Shown here: positions 27,054 to 36,930 of the stretch, one piece after another | Layout: every line of letters starts with the position of its first letter | Numbering within the stretch: position 1 is the first letter of the stretch | Assembly (NCBI GenBank): GCA_003331585.1 | Contig: QOPG01000008.1 | Location: 1-60,762 of the forward strand | DNA: 60,762 nt | Source: Gammaproteobacteria bacterium | GTDB lineage: Bacteria > Pseudomonadota > Gammaproteobacteria > Steroidobacterales > Woeseiaceae | Reading direction: 5' to 3' | Made by a program: the position numbers and the translations under genes | Notes under the pieces: model-generated | Databases searched by the model: none | Seen by the model: the letters and a program-made list of their open reading frames with translations, nothing else | What the model was told of the DNA's origin: nothing

Positions 27054-27892
27054 AGGTTAGAGGAAATCTTCGGTTCTTTTTCACGCTCAATCTCTTCCTT
27101 CCATTGCGATACGTTCATTTCAATGGATATGAAACCAATAATCCAGACGGCTTCGTCCCAGGCAAAATAATAGTGACCAAGATAAGCCCAATATGCCGCC
27201 ATTGACCATAACATCCCGTATAGAAAATATTTTGACACTTTAATAAGCGAAATTAATTTTCCCTGAGTGATAGCTCGATCCTGAAGCCAAACCATGGCTT
27301 CGATTGTAAATAATATTAAAAGCCATACTAAAATTTCTAATAAATCCACTAAAGCAAGATTTCTCTCTAATTGTAACCCGCTCACATCTGAGACAACTAG
27401 ATTTGGTTCAGTGAAATAAAAAACACTTTGATTTGAGAGTTCATGACAATTTAGTGAATCAATGGTGGTGTATGATAAATTTCTGACAAATGTCATATCC
27501 AATGGGACTAATTCACAAAGATTGGTTATATTTTGTAACTGCTGAACATTCATAAGATCGTAGTAAATCACACTAAATGCATACACCGAATGCATCAAAA
27601 AAAGGTAACAAAGAGCTCTGACAAAATACATAAATCGGGTAAATAAGGATTTACTCCATGCTTCATCAGAGAGCATATAAGTTTCCAGCTCAAATAGAAA
27701 AAGCAGTATAAGCCAAGCTGATTCATCGATTGTTGTAGCAAACGATTGTGTCCAATCAAGAAATGATGCATCTTCTTGTAGTGTGTAAGAAGCAATCCTA
27801 ATGTCATCGATGATATAAAGAACAAAATTGATCAACAATAAAACGTAAATCACTAATTTTAGAGTCTGTCGAGATTTGATATTGGATAACAT
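27050..27892 (-). CDS. Integral membrane protein of unknown function
   Basis: The 280-residue protein has about five to six hydrophobic helices (near 12-30, 52-68, 85-110, 183-203, 218-235 and 240-258). A probable extracytoplasmic loop of some 70 residues (115-180) carries two cysteines (TNLCEL, SLNCHEL). The tail is charged (EEIEREKEPK). I recognise no family or catalytic motif. It lies 14 bases downstream of the GcvT-family gene on the same strand, so it could belong to that operon. Confidence 0.65.
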   Translation of the reverse strand: MLSNIKSRQTLKLVIYVLLLINFVLYIIDDIRIASYTLQEDASFLDWTQSFATTIDESAWLILLFLFELETYMLSDEAWSKSLFTRFMYFVRALCYLFLMHSVYAFSVIYYDLMNVQQLQNITNLCELVPLDMTFVRNLSYTTIDSLNCHELSNQSVFYFTEPNLVVSDVSGLQLERNLALVDLLEILVWLLILFTIEAMVWLQDRAITQGKLISLIKVSKYFLYGMLWSMAAYWAYLGHYYFAWDEAVWIIGFISIEMNVSQWKEEIEREKEPKISSNL

Positions 27893-27906
27893 AAACCCAA
27901 CTAATA

Positions 27907-29103
27907 TTAGTATTTTCTCGGAGGGGTAAGCTTAGCTCTCTCTGGCATCCAAAAAGGTTTTTTTTGTTTGGTGCACCTTACAACTTTGTCGTATTGCCTT
28001 AATTCCTTCTCGTAATATATCTCAACCCATAACTCATCATCGAGATGTTGTGTTTTTATCATTGCCATTGCAATATTTGCTTTTACGGCTGGCGACCACA
28101 TCGCAGAGGTGACATATCCAATTTCTTTTGTGCATTTTTCATCTGCATAAATATAAGACGCTTCAGCGGGTTTATTTCCTTCAATATCTAGCTTAGTCAA
28201 TGTATAAGTGGGGCCATTTTTCTTATCAGTTAATAGCGCACCTCTTCCATTAAAAATTGGTTTCTTGAAATCAACAAGCCATCCTAAATTTAATTCAAAA
28301 GGTGTTTGATCGTGTTGAAAGTGAACGGTTTTCAAGGCCTCATTAAATTCCATGTAAGGCATAATAAAACCCGCTTCTAAGCGCGCCATATTGGTTGCAG
28401 TTTCACCATAGGGTTGAATGCCATAATTCTCCCCTGCTGAGTAAAGTGCATCCCAAAGGGCAATTGCTGAATTTTTTTCTATCCACAACTCATATCCTAA
28501 ATCACCAGTAAAACCGGTTCGGGAAATCGTAAGTTCGGAATTGTTAAATTCAATAGTGATAAAATCAAAAGGGCGTAAGTTCTCTATACCAGCGATACCC
28601 ATATCATCCAGAACTGAAAAAGAGGTGGGCCCTTGAAGTGATATAGCTGCAACTGTATCTGTTAAATCCTCTATTTCAATGCTGCTATATCCAAAACTTG
28701 CTTTTTTAAGCCATGCCAAGTTTGGACTGCCGCAAGTTAGCATATATTCATTTGCACCGATTTTAAAAATGGTGCCATCATCGATCATTCTTCCTTCATT
28801 GGTACACCAACATACATATGTTATCCGATTGGGTGCGAGATTAGAGATATCTCGAGTAACCATCCGATTTAACATCGATTCTGCATCTTTGCCTTTAATT
28901 AAATACTTCTGCATAGGAGAAATATCATATGTACCGCAAGTATTTCTAATGCAAAAATACTCATACTCAGCATCGTAGTAATAATCTGCAAACTTGTAGC
29001 CGTTCCATACAGACCATGCATCTCTGACATTCAATGCTGCTTGCCTCTCATGAAAAGGAGAGAGTTTTAGGCGTTCATCAGAAAATTTATTATGATTATT
29101 CAT
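27907..29103 (-). CDS. GcvT-family (aminomethyltransferase-like) protein
   Basis: The GcvT fold binds tetrahydrofolate and takes one-carbon units from N-methyl, aminomethyl or S/O-methyl donors. Supporting segments are GTYDISPMQKYLIKG, NEGRMIDDGTIFKIG (folate-binding Asp region), SRTGFTGDLGYELWIE and ARLEAGFIMPYMEFNEA. I start at MNNHNK (29103), 8 bases inside the upstream gene. An ATG at 29115 is also in frame. It is closely linked to two flavoproteins, so a flavin/folate demethylation or C1-transfer is plausible. It could be a relative of DMSP demethylase or glycine-betaine-type enzymes. The substrate is unknown. Confidence 0.85.
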   Translation of the reverse strand: MNNHNKFSDERLKLSPFHERQAALNVRDAWSVWNGYKFADYYYDAEYEYFCIRNTCGTYDISPMQKYLIKGKDAESMLNRMVTRDISNLAPNRITYVCWCTNEGRMIDDGTIFKIGANEYMLTCGSPNLAWLKKASFGYSSIEIEDLTDTVAAISLQGPTSFSVLDDMGIAGIENLRPFDFITIEFNNSELTISRTGFTGDLGYELWIEKNSAIALWDALYSAGENYGIQPYGETATNMARLEAGFIMPYMEFNEALKTVHFQHDQTPFELNLGWLVDFKKPIFNGRGALLTDKKNGPTYTLTKLDIEGNKPAEASYIYADEKCTKEIGYVTSAMWSPAVKANIAMAMIKTQHLDDELWVEIYYEKELRQYDKVVRCTKQKKPFWMPERAKLTPPRKY

Positions 29104-30715
29104 CGAAGCAATCATCCTCAGGTACTGTATTTGGTTTTTTTAAATCAATCAAAATTTCTCTCGCTGCATTCGCTCCACAAGCCGAAGAAACTCCTCCTCC
29201 TGGATGAGTAGATGATCCGCACATGTACATATTTTTTAGAGGCATTCGATATTGAGAGTAGCCTGGAAATGGTCTATTAAATAAAAGTTGATCTATTGTA
29301 AGTTCACCCTGGAAAATATTTCCTTCAGTTAATCCTATTTCTTTTTCGATTTCATAAGGTGTTCTAACTTCCATATGCACTATTAAGTCTTTAAAGCCAG
29401 GAGAGTATCTTTCAATTTTATCTATTACTGTCTGACCAAATTGATCTCTTTTTTCTGGTGTCCAAGGACCGTCTGCTAATTCTGCTGGACAATATTGAAT
29501 GAAATTTGACATCCAATGTTTTCCTGGTGGAGCTACTGTTGGATCCCATGCTGATGGAATTACAGATTCAATAAAAGGATCTTCTGACCAACGCCCTCTT
29601 TTCCAGCAATCATAGGCTTTTTCCATGGTTTTAAGTGAGCCGGTAAATCCTTGGCCACCGCGATTAATATATTTGTTGTCGGGCAAATTATTGAACTTTG
29701 GTAATGCTGAGAGGGCAATATTTACTTTTCCTGAGGACCCTCTGATTTTGAAATTTTTTGCTTTTTCATATATTCCTTGAGGTAAGTCTTTCTTATCGAT
29801 TATCTTTGTAAAAGTTCTTTTTGCATCAAGATTGGAAACAATAATGGAGGCGTATACTTCTTCTCCACTTTCTAGAGCAACTCCAATTGCTTTTCCATTT
29901 TTAACAATGATTTTCTGAACTGGAGAGTTTGTTCGAATTTCACCATGATGCTCTTTTAATGCCCCAGCAATCGCTTTTGATATAGCCCCCATACCTCCTC
30001 TAGCTAAACCCCACGCACCTATACTTCCATCAACATCTCCCATCACATGATGCAATAAAATATAAGCTGATCCCGGAGAATAAACACCTAAAGCGGTACC
30101 AATAATACCGGGACTTGCCATGGCGGCTTTGATCAGGTCATCCTCAAAATAGTCATCCAAATACTCAGCTGCACTCATCGTAAAAAACCTAATATATTCG
30201 TATATTTCTTGCTCACCAAGCGCGCCGAACTCTTTAGCTAAAAATAGCATCTCTTTGATGTCTCTTGGGCGAAAAGATGTTGGGTCTGGCGGTGTCCTTA
30301 ATAAGGTTTTTCTAATCAACTGAGCATATCGATTGAGATCAGCCTGAAGTCGAAACATTGCGTCAGCATCGTGCGGTGATCTCGCTCTGAGTTCATTATA
30401 ATAGGGTCCTTCAGAGTGATAAGCAGAAAGTGTATCCCCGTCATCTGAAAAATTTACCGTTCCAAGATAAGGCACTAAAATCAACCCATGTTTAGTAAGA
30501 TTAAGATCTCGATGTATCGACTGACGCATCATTGAACAAACATAAGAACAGTTAGAGTAAAACCATCCTTTATGTAACTCTCTAGTTACAGCAGCTCCTC
30601 CAATATAATCGTTTTTTTCAACTACCAGTGTATTTAACCCTGCCTTCGCAAGATAAGCGGCATTCGTTAAGCCATTGTGCCCAGCACCGATTATAATTGC
30701 GTCATATTTCTTCAT
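29096..30715 (-). CDS. Phytoene-desaturase-like FAD oxidoreductase (PYROXD2 type), second of a pair
   Basis: The real start is the ATG at 30715 (MKKYDAIIIGAGHNG, 539 residues), which overlaps the upstream stop as ATGA. The frame extends to 30790 only because no stop intervenes. The N-terminal FAD motif IIGAGHNGLTNAAYLA, the second block VEKNDYIGGAA and the C-terminal MYMCGSSTHPGGGVSSACG define the phytoene dehydrogenase-like flavoprotein family (COG1233). There is no carotenoid gene in the window, so a carotenoid role is unlikely. Translational coupling to its paralogue and to the GcvT-family gene argues for one pathway. Confidence 0.88.
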   Translation of the reverse strand: MKKYDAIIIGAGHNGLTNAAYLAKAGLNTLVVEKNDYIGGAAVTRELHKGWFYSNCSYVCSMMRQSIHRDLNLTKHGLILVPYLGTVNFSDDGDTLSAYHSEGPYYNELRARSPHDADAMFRLQADLNRYAQLIRKTLLRTPPDPTSFRPRDIKEMLFLAKEFGALGEQEIYEYIRFFTMSAAEYLDDYFEDDLIKAAMASPGIIGTALGVYSPGSAYILLHHVMGDVDGSIGAWGLARGGMGAISKAIAGALKEHHGEIRTNSPVQKIIVKNGKAIGVALESGEEVYASIIVSNLDAKRTFTKIIDKKDLPQGIYEKAKNFKIRGSSGKVNIALSALPKFNNLPDNKYINRGGQGFTGSLKTMEKAYDCWKRGRWSEDPFIESVIPSAWDPTVAPPGKHWMSNFIQYCPAELADGPWTPEKRDQFGQTVIDKIERYSPGFKDLIVHMEVRTPYEIEKEIGLTEGNIFQGELTIDQLLFNRPFPGYSQYRMPLKNMYMCGSSTHPGGGVSSACGANAAREILIDLKKPNTVPEDDCFDE

Positions 30716-32256
30716 TTTATAATCTCTTTCGCTGCGTTGTATCCTGCAGCTCCCATTATTCCGCCTCCAGGATGGCACCCTGCACTGCACAGATAGAGTT
30801 TATCAATAGGGGTACGATATTGAGCTGCTTCGTATGTCGGTCTCATCATCAGCATTTGATCAAGAGCAAGCTCACCATGATGCCAATGCCCACCCGTCAG
30901 ATTGAATTCTGTCTCAAGGTCTAATGGTGTCAGTAGCTCGGAATGAAGAATATTATCCCTAATGTTTGTAGAGTACTGAGAAATAGTATCGATAATTTTT
31001 TCTGTTAATTCATTTTTATCTTCCTCGGACCACCCGCCCTTCTTTTGATAAGGAATATACATTATGTTCGCTGATAGGATATGTTTTCCCTCAGGCGCCA
31101 TAGAAGGATTAAAAAGTGTGGGGACAATCATATCCAAAACAGGATTTTGACTGTAATCTCCATATTTAGTGTCATCCCACGCAAATTCTATACTATCCAT
31201 AGTTGGCGCTATCAACATTCTTCCTCTCAGAGAATCCAGGCCCATAAACGAAGGTAAACTTGACAGGGCAAGGTTAAATTTAGCGACATAACCATTAGAG
31301 CGGAGTCTATTTATTCTGTTTGAAAATTCAATTTCTGTATTATGAGCACCAACTAGATTTATAAAAGTTTGTTTTGGGTCAACGCCAGAGATAATTCGAT
31401 CTGCTTTAATTTCTTCTGAATTATGAGTTTTAACACCGATAGCTTTTAATCCATTTTGACTGTTCTCTATGATTATTTCTTTCACTAATGTTTCACTCAT
31501 AAACTCAACACCAGCTTCTTCTGCTGAACTGACTAAAGCATCAATCAAGGAATCGATACCACCATTTGGGATGTAATAATGACCTTGATGCTTTCCAGAC
31601 ATCCTATAAAGTAAAGTTAAGATACTATTGTTTGGCGATCTTGGTGCCTGTGATGATCCTATTAATGCATCCCAGCTCAACGCTGCTTTCAGAAGATCGG
31701 AATCGAAAAACTCATCCATTAAATCTCTTGTGGGTAAAGAGAATACTCTCAAAAACTCTCTCATATCTTCTTTACCCATGAGCCTAATCTTTAACCCAAT
31801 TTCTACAAAAGTGAGTAAATCCTTAATGTTTTCGTTTTTTAATCGTGGGATGGATTTTAACCAGAAAGGTTTCAGTACATCAGCAAACTTCTTTAAAAGA
31901 GACTTATATTGATTAAAATTTTGTGCGTCTGTCTCGGAGACACCAATAACACTGTCTTCATTGATATAAACGTGATTTTGACTGAGATCTAAAGCTATAT
32001 TTTTTAATGCATCAGTTTTTGAGTTAAATCCATGCGAAGATAAATTCAAATCAGAAGCAATTTTTTCAGAAAATTGATTAAGAGCCGAAGCTGTATTAGC
32101 TCTAAACCCAGGAAAGAATTCTCTGTCTACTGCCAGACCGCCGAATTTCTTTAAAGCTTCAATTATCAGTACTTTCTGCCCCGACTTAGCGAGGTAGTTG
32201 GCGCATACAAGGGCGTTGTGGCCACCGCCTATTATTATCGAGTCATAGCTTTTCAA
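30712..32256 (-). CDS. Phytoene-desaturase-like FAD oxidoreductase (PYROXD2 type), first of a pair
   Basis: A 514-residue paralogue of the next gene. It has the FAD motif IIGGGHNALVCANYLAKSG at the N-terminus, EALKKFGGLAVDRE, and the C-terminal LYLCSAGCHPGGGIMGAAG. The two share domain order and the closing GGHWHHGELALDQML / GNIFQGELTIDQLL segment, so they arose by duplication and may form a heteromer. It is the first gene of the trio and starts 85 bases after the P1 peptidase gene. The substrate is unknown. Confidence 0.88.
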   Translation of the reverse strand: MKSYDSIIIGGGHNALVCANYLAKSGQKVLIIEALKKFGGLAVDREFFPGFRANTASALNQFSEKIASDLNLSSHGFNSKTDALKNIALDLSQNHVYINEDSVIGVSETDAQNFNQYKSLLKKFADVLKPFWLKSIPRLKNENIKDLLTFVEIGLKIRLMGKEDMREFLRVFSLPTRDLMDEFFDSDLLKAALSWDALIGSSQAPRSPNNSILTLLYRMSGKHQGHYYIPNGGIDSLIDALVSSAEEAGVEFMSETLVKEIIIENSQNGLKAIGVKTHNSEEIKADRIISGVDPKQTFINLVGAHNTEIEFSNRINRLRSNGYVAKFNLALSSLPSFMGLDSLRGRMLIAPTMDSIEFAWDDTKYGDYSQNPVLDMIVPTLFNPSMAPEGKHILSANIMYIPYQKKGGWSEEDKNELTEKIIDTISQYSTNIRDNILHSELLTPLDLETEFNLTGGHWHHGELALDQMLMMRPTYEAAQYRTPIDKLYLCSAGCHPGGGIMGAAGYNAAKEIIK

Positions 32257-32341
32257 TTAAATACCTTTACAAAAGAATCATCATATTAAGTTTAGATGCA
32301 TGAGAATATGTTTAAAAGTAACTATCCATATCGTGAAAAAT

Positions 32342-33508
32342 TTACTTCTCTGGGCTCAGGGAGTCCCAGTATAAAGCATTATATTTTTCGAGCACTTGCA
32401 TCAATTTATCAATGGGTATGGCCTCACGAGATCCTCTTGAGCTTTTTATGGATGTTGCCTTGAAAATTGCATTATATATCGCCTCTTCAGTAGCCTCAGC
32501 AGTAGCGGCAAAAATAGGAGACATCGATGAGTTTACCAAGGACAGTGATTCAACAGGCTTATTACTATTTCTTGGTTTTCTTGATTTTTTATTAGTTGAA
32601 AAAGCAATAACATAATCTCCAGAGCCATTACTTGCATACGATCCAGTTCTAGCTAGCCCCATCATTGATCGCATGGCCATTCTATCAAGATTTCTTGGAT
32701 TTAAGGGAGCATCAGTCGCTACTACAATCATAATAGAACCATCATGTAGTTCATTATTAGTATCTTCTGACAATTCTTTTTTATATGGATATTGATCTAA
32801 TTCTCTTCCTACTGGTGCACCATTTATTTCTAGGATTCCTCCATAATTTGTTTGGACAAGAACACCTATGGTGTATCCACCTAGGGATTCAGGAAGCACT
32901 CTTGAGCTGGTTCCAATACCCCCTTTCCAACCAAAGGCCTGTGTGCCCGTTCCAGCACCCACACTTCCCTCTTCAACATGCCCATTACTTGCATTATCAA
33001 GAGCATCAAATACCTCTTTATTTTGAATAGGATCCTTCCACATATTATTAAGTCTTCCATCATTAGTCTCACCAACTATTGGATTGATAGTATGTTCACC
33101 CATTCCTGGTTGGTTATATACCCATTCCTTTAATGAGTTTGCTGCACTCCATACACATAATGTGCACGTGAGGAGAATTGGAGTTTCTATCTCACCGAAT
33201 TCTCTAACTTGTGTTTCCCCAATCAGTTTCCCATAGCCATTACCTACATGAATCCAAGCAGGTATAGGATGCGTATATAGATTACCGGGAGCTGGAATAA
33301 TTGCGGTCACACCAGTGCGAATATCACCACCCTCTATTTTAGTGTGATGACCAACTTTTACTCCATCAACATCAGTAATAGCATTGAACTCACCTGTGTC
33401 AAAGATCCCAATAATAAGCCCTGCTTCACGAGCTCTTGGTCTATTCTCGTCAGAAAATGCTGAAAAAGTCAGAAATATCAGAAGTAAAAATGAATATAAA
33501 AATTGCAT
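32342..33508 (-). CDS. Secreted P1-family aminopeptidase (DmpA/BapA type)
   Basis: P1 peptidases are self-cleaving N-terminal nucleophile enzymes that release L- or D-residues, or beta-amino acids, from peptide and amide N-termini. A signal peptide (1-19) is followed by GVKVGHHT, then SVGAGTGTQAFGWKGGIGTSSR. The expected autocleavage site is Gly257-Ser258 in DGSIMIVVATDAPLNPRNL, with Ser258 becoming the nucleophile. The 388 residues fit the family with an added leader. It lies upstream of the flavoprotein pair on the same strand. The substrate is unknown. Confidence 0.9.
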   Translation of the reverse strand: MQFLYSFLLLIFLTFSAFSDENRPRAREAGLIIGIFDTGEFNAITDVDGVKVGHHTKIEGGDIRTGVTAIIPAPGNLYTHPIPAWIHVGNGYGKLIGETQVREFGEIETPILLTCTLCVWSAANSLKEWVYNQPGMGEHTINPIVGETNDGRLNNMWKDPIQNKEVFDALDNASNGHVEEGSVGAGTGTQAFGWKGGIGTSSRVLPESLGGYTIGVLVQTNYGGILEINGAPVGRELDQYPYKKELSEDTNNELHDGSIMIVVATDAPLNPRNLDRMAMRSMMGLARTGSYASNGSGDYVIAFSTNKKSRKPRNSNKPVESLSLVNSSMSPIFAATAEATEEAIYNAIFKATSIKSSRGSREAIPIDKLMQVLEKYNALYWDSLSPEK

Positions 33509-33543
33509 TCATTAATCATGATTTATTTATAGGTTATATGCAA

Positions 33544-35766
33544 TTATTTAAGCGCATCAAACATATAACTGTACTTGATAGAAAATTCTTTGCCTTTTGG
33601 GAGGGCTCCAATAGAACTGTCATCGAATTCATTATAAATAACATAAAGCCCAGAAGTTGCTGTTTGCAACCATGAAAATCTGAGATTTGTTGATAGCGTA
33701 TCATTACCACTGTTATGTTGAAAAAGCGCTTGAAGCAACATTTTGGGATTAAATGAATACGATAATCTCAACGCTGTTAAGTTAGTAACAAAATTTCCGA
33801 CTGGTAAATCGTAATTATTATGCTTGACTGAGAATTCACTGGTAAATTTTTCCCCAAAACGATACCTTACTGTTGGCTGTATACTTTTCCTGTCTCCTCC
33901 AAATCTACCACCAATGTAATTTCTTATTGAAAAGCTCAAAGGTGCCGCCCTATTAGTAAGAAAAACGATTTGAGCTTCTTTATGATCATAGGTCCCAGGT
34001 TGAATAGTGACACCATCAACAATATCGAATGCCTCCTTAACCCCCTGAGTTGTTACATTCATGCCCGTATCAATCCGATAGCCATTTTTGAACTCCCAAT
34101 GAATATCATAATGATCAAATCCAGTTTCTTTAAAACCACTAAAATCGTTGTAATTCATTAGCATAATATGCGGTCTTACCTCAAGAAGCCCATAGAGATC
34201 TGCCGGCCTGTAGCGCCTCATGATGTAATATTGTTCTTTTTTATAATCTTTCCGGCTTATAAAACCAACTTCTGGATTAAAATTTTCCTCGATTTCAGTG
34301 TAGTTTGCTCTCGCTGCCCATTCTCCGGAGTCATAATTCATTTTTACAGAAAAACCGCCATCCTTATCTGTTGTTCCAGGTGTTTCTGTTCTTGCCACCC
34401 ATCCCGAAAATAGTAGATCATCATTGTATCCCCATTGACCATCTACAGAATATGTCTGATTTTGATCAGTGGAGCTTGACCCAGTAACCGTTCCATCACC
34501 ACTTCGATCAACAATTAAAGCGCCTATTGTCGATCTTGTTCCAAATTCCTGATTTACTCTAGCCACAGTATATTTATTACTTGCAACTGAACCAGTGATT
34601 CCATCCACGCTCATATGTAATAAACCAATATTAGTTTTATCATTTACTTTTCCAGATAGACGCACGCCTCCATCAATAGGAACTTGATTGCCATCTGTTA
34701 TACCTATTTTTCGACTAAAAAATAATTCAGCTTCAGATGCATTTCCCACTGAGAATTGGCCGGCATTTTCCAAAAAGAAAGGTCTTTTTTCTGGAAGTTT
34801 TATACTAAATCTATCAAGATTTACAACTTGCTCGTCAACCTCAACTTGTGCAAAATCAGTATTAATAGTCGCATCTAAAGTTAAGCTCGGTGTGATTGAA
34901 TACTTTAAATCCACACCGACCTCTTGATTTGTATCGCTACTTACAAGAGATCCTCCTTTTGAGCTCGTTCCAAGAAAGTAAGGAGTAATTTGCAAATTAC
35001 GTTGTGATGGCGCTTTTATTCCTTTGACAGTTCCCGCCGCAGAAACACGATGAATTTTCCTTTGCTGTGCGAGGGGTGCCCAAAAAGATACTTCATTGTT
35101 GTAACGAATATTTCTTTGGAAATTGATTCCCCATTGTTGATCTTCTCCTTTTCCATAACGTAAAGTAGAAAAAGGAATTTCAAATTCAGCCGTCCATCCA
35201 AAATCTGTTAATTTTGTGGTAACTTCCCAGCTACCATTCCATTCTTTATTAAACGCACCTGCCCCTGAACCAAACTGACTCGAACCACCGCCTCCCTCTT
35301 TGATAACCTGACCGTCATATTCTTGCCCAGCTGGATTTGTTCCAAAAACAAAACCATTTTGGCGATCTAATAATCCATCAATAACCACTCTGAAGCTATC
35401 TGTATCATCCAAACCGGCATCACGCCTGCTATTTGATACAATAATATTTTCTGGATTCTCGTCATAGGCAATTAAACCTATGTAAAGAGCATCAGTTGTG
35501 TATCCCATATATACTTCTGTCTTTTGAGACGCCGGCTCACCAAGATTAGGTTGAACTTGGGTGAATCCTGATGTTGATATGACATTTTTCCAAGCTGAAT
35601 CATTCGCTAAGTCTCCATCAATTTTAGGAGCACTTTTTAATTCAAATGCTTCAGTGACTGGTCTAGGCAGCTGTTCTGGAGAGGTATTATTCTGAGCATA
35701 TAAAGATACACCAGTAAATAAATGCATAAGTAAAACGAATATTATTGTGTAACCACTAATACGCAT
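33544..35766 (-). CDS. Outer-membrane protein with CBM9-like domain and DUF5916-like barrel
   Basis: After a signal peptide (about 1-24) comes a CBM9-like beta domain (KIDGDLANDSAWKNV, EVYMGYTTDALYIGLIAYDENP, DSFRVVIDG). The remaining ~500 residues alternate polar and hydrophobic positions as in an outer-membrane barrel (TIGALIVDRSG, LRLSYSFNPKMLLQALFQ) and end SIKYSYMFDALK. This matches the DUF5916 group that is frequent in marine bacteria. Its role is not established. The 35-base gap to the P1 peptidase gene suggests co-transcription. Confidence 0.85.
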   Translation of the reverse strand: MRISGYTIIFVLLMHLFTGVSLYAQNNTSPEQLPRPVTEAFELKSAPKIDGDLANDSAWKNVISTSGFTQVQPNLGEPASQKTEVYMGYTTDALYIGLIAYDENPENIIVSNSRRDAGLDDTDSFRVVIDGLLDRQNGFVFGTNPAGQEYDGQVIKEGGGGSSQFGSGAGAFNKEWNGSWEVTTKLTDFGWTAEFEIPFSTLRYGKGEDQQWGINFQRNIRYNNEVSFWAPLAQQRKIHRVSAAGTVKGIKAPSQRNLQITPYFLGTSSKGGSLVSSDTNQEVGVDLKYSITPSLTLDATINTDFAQVEVDEQVVNLDRFSIKLPEKRPFFLENAGQFSVGNASEAELFFSRKIGITDGNQVPIDGGVRLSGKVNDKTNIGLLHMSVDGITGSVASNKYTVARVNQEFGTRSTIGALIVDRSGDGTVTGSSSTDQNQTYSVDGQWGYNDDLLFSGWVARTETPGTTDKDGGFSVKMNYDSGEWAARANYTEIEENFNPEVGFISRKDYKKEQYYIMRRYRPADLYGLLEVRPHIMLMNYNDFSGFKETGFDHYDIHWEFKNGYRIDTGMNVTTQGVKEAFDIVDGVTIQPGTYDHKEAQIVFLTNRAAPLSFSIRNYIGGRFGGDRKSIQPTVRYRFGEKFTSEFSVKHNNYDLPVGNFVTNLTALRLSYSFNPKMLLQALFQHNSGNDTLSTNLRFSWLQTATSGLYVIYNEFDDSSIGALPKGKEFSIKYSYMFDALK

Positions 35767-35920
35767 AACTTTTCCGTTGTCATAATAATTTATTGGTCAA
35801 AATTAATTTCAAGATGAAGGTGAAATTTAATGGTGTATGATTTTAAATGCCCAGACAAACTAATACCAGCTCTATATTAATTACTTAACAAAACTTAACC
35901 ATATTTTTCTCAAGCTAGTA

Positions 35921-36919
35921 TTAAGTCTCCAAGATATCATGATAGGCGAAAAGTCCCGCAGCACCGCCTGTATGGATGAATACAATATTTTTTTGATTTT
36001 CAAAATAACCTTTTCCTATAAGATCAATCATACCTGCTAAGCCTTTTCCACTATATACTGGATCAAATAACAATCCTTCTAAACGAGCAAGTTGAAGCAA
36101 AGCCTTATTCATTCCAAGTGTGGGAATCCCGTATCCATCTCCAACATAGTCACAATTTGCGACAATATCATCTCTTGAAACAAGGCTTGGTAATCCCATA
36201 AAATCACTCAAATCACTTGCGAGTTTGAATACCTTCTCCTCTTGAGCTTCTTTTGGAGCATTCACTCCAACACCAAGTACTGGAATATTACTTTTTGTTA
36301 TCTTAGAACCTACTACCAAACCGGCTTGTGTCCCAGCACTTCCAGTCGCCATGATAATTGAATCAAAAGTGATATCTTTAGATTTAGCTTGAGCGATTAA
36401 CTCAATAACACAATCCACATAGCCAAGTGCACCAATTGGATTGGATCCTCCGCCAGGAATTATGTATGGATTAGAACCTTTCTCTCTTAATTGATCACTC
36501 AAGTCTTCCATTTCTTTTGTCATATCCGAGCCATTTGCAACTTCATGGATATTCGCTCCGAAAAGTTTATCAAGAAAAACATTGCCTGATTCTTTATAGG
36601 CAGTTGTTGCATCCGCTACCCTTTTCTCGAACACTAACTCACATTTCATACCAATTTTTGCAGCTGCTGCTGCCGTTTGACGGGCATGATTGGATTGAAC
36701 AGCACCTTGCGTAATGATTAAATCGGCTTTTTTCTTTATTGCATCTGCCATCAAAAATTCTAATTTTCTTGTTTTATTTCCCCCTGTACCAAGCCCAGTA
36801 CAATCATCTCTCTTGACGTATACGTTTGGCCCACCCAAATGCTTTGTCAATCTAGGTAAAAACTCTAATGGAGTTGGAAGGTGAGCTAAAGACACTCTTG
36901 GGTAATCTGATAATGGCAT
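35921..36919 (-). CDS. dcyD: D-cysteine desulfhydrase / ACC deaminase family PLP enzyme
   Basis: This fold-type II PLP family degrades D-cysteine to pyruvate, sulfide and ammonia, or deaminates ACC or related D-amino acids. The protein of 332 residues has the PLP lysine Lys49 in GTGGNKTRKLEFL, the loop QGAVQSNHARQTA (71-83), the phosphate-binding ATGSAGTQAG and the C-terminal FIHTGGAAGLF. It lies 11 bases after an aspartate/glutamate-racemase-family gene, so racemisation and D-amino-acid breakdown may be coupled. Family members differ in substrate, so the D-cysteine call is the likely one, not certain. Confidence 0.85.
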   Translation of the reverse strand: MPLSDYPRVSLAHLPTPLEFLPRLTKHLGGPNVYVKRDDCTGLGTGGNKTRKLEFLMADAIKKKADLIITQGAVQSNHARQTAAAAAKIGMKCELVFEKRVADATTAYKESGNVFLDKLFGANIHEVANGSDMTKEMEDLSDQLREKGSNPYIIPGGGSNPIGALGYVDCVIELIAQAKSKDITFDSIIMATGSAGTQAGLVVGSKITKSNIPVLGVGVNAPKEAQEEKVFKLASDLSDFMGLPSLVSRDDIVANCDYVGDGYGIPTLGMNKALLQLARLEGLLFDPVYSGKGLAGMIDLIGKGYFENQKNIVFIHTGGAAGLFAYHDILET

Positions 36920-36930
36920 AGAATTATTCC

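Noticed and set aside
28679-32256. Carotenoid biosynthesis cluster based on phytoene-desaturase-like genes
   Set aside because: No phytoene synthase, lycopene cyclase or isoprenoid gene is present, and the partner is a GcvT-family gene. The family also includes non-carotenoid enzymes such as PYROXD2.
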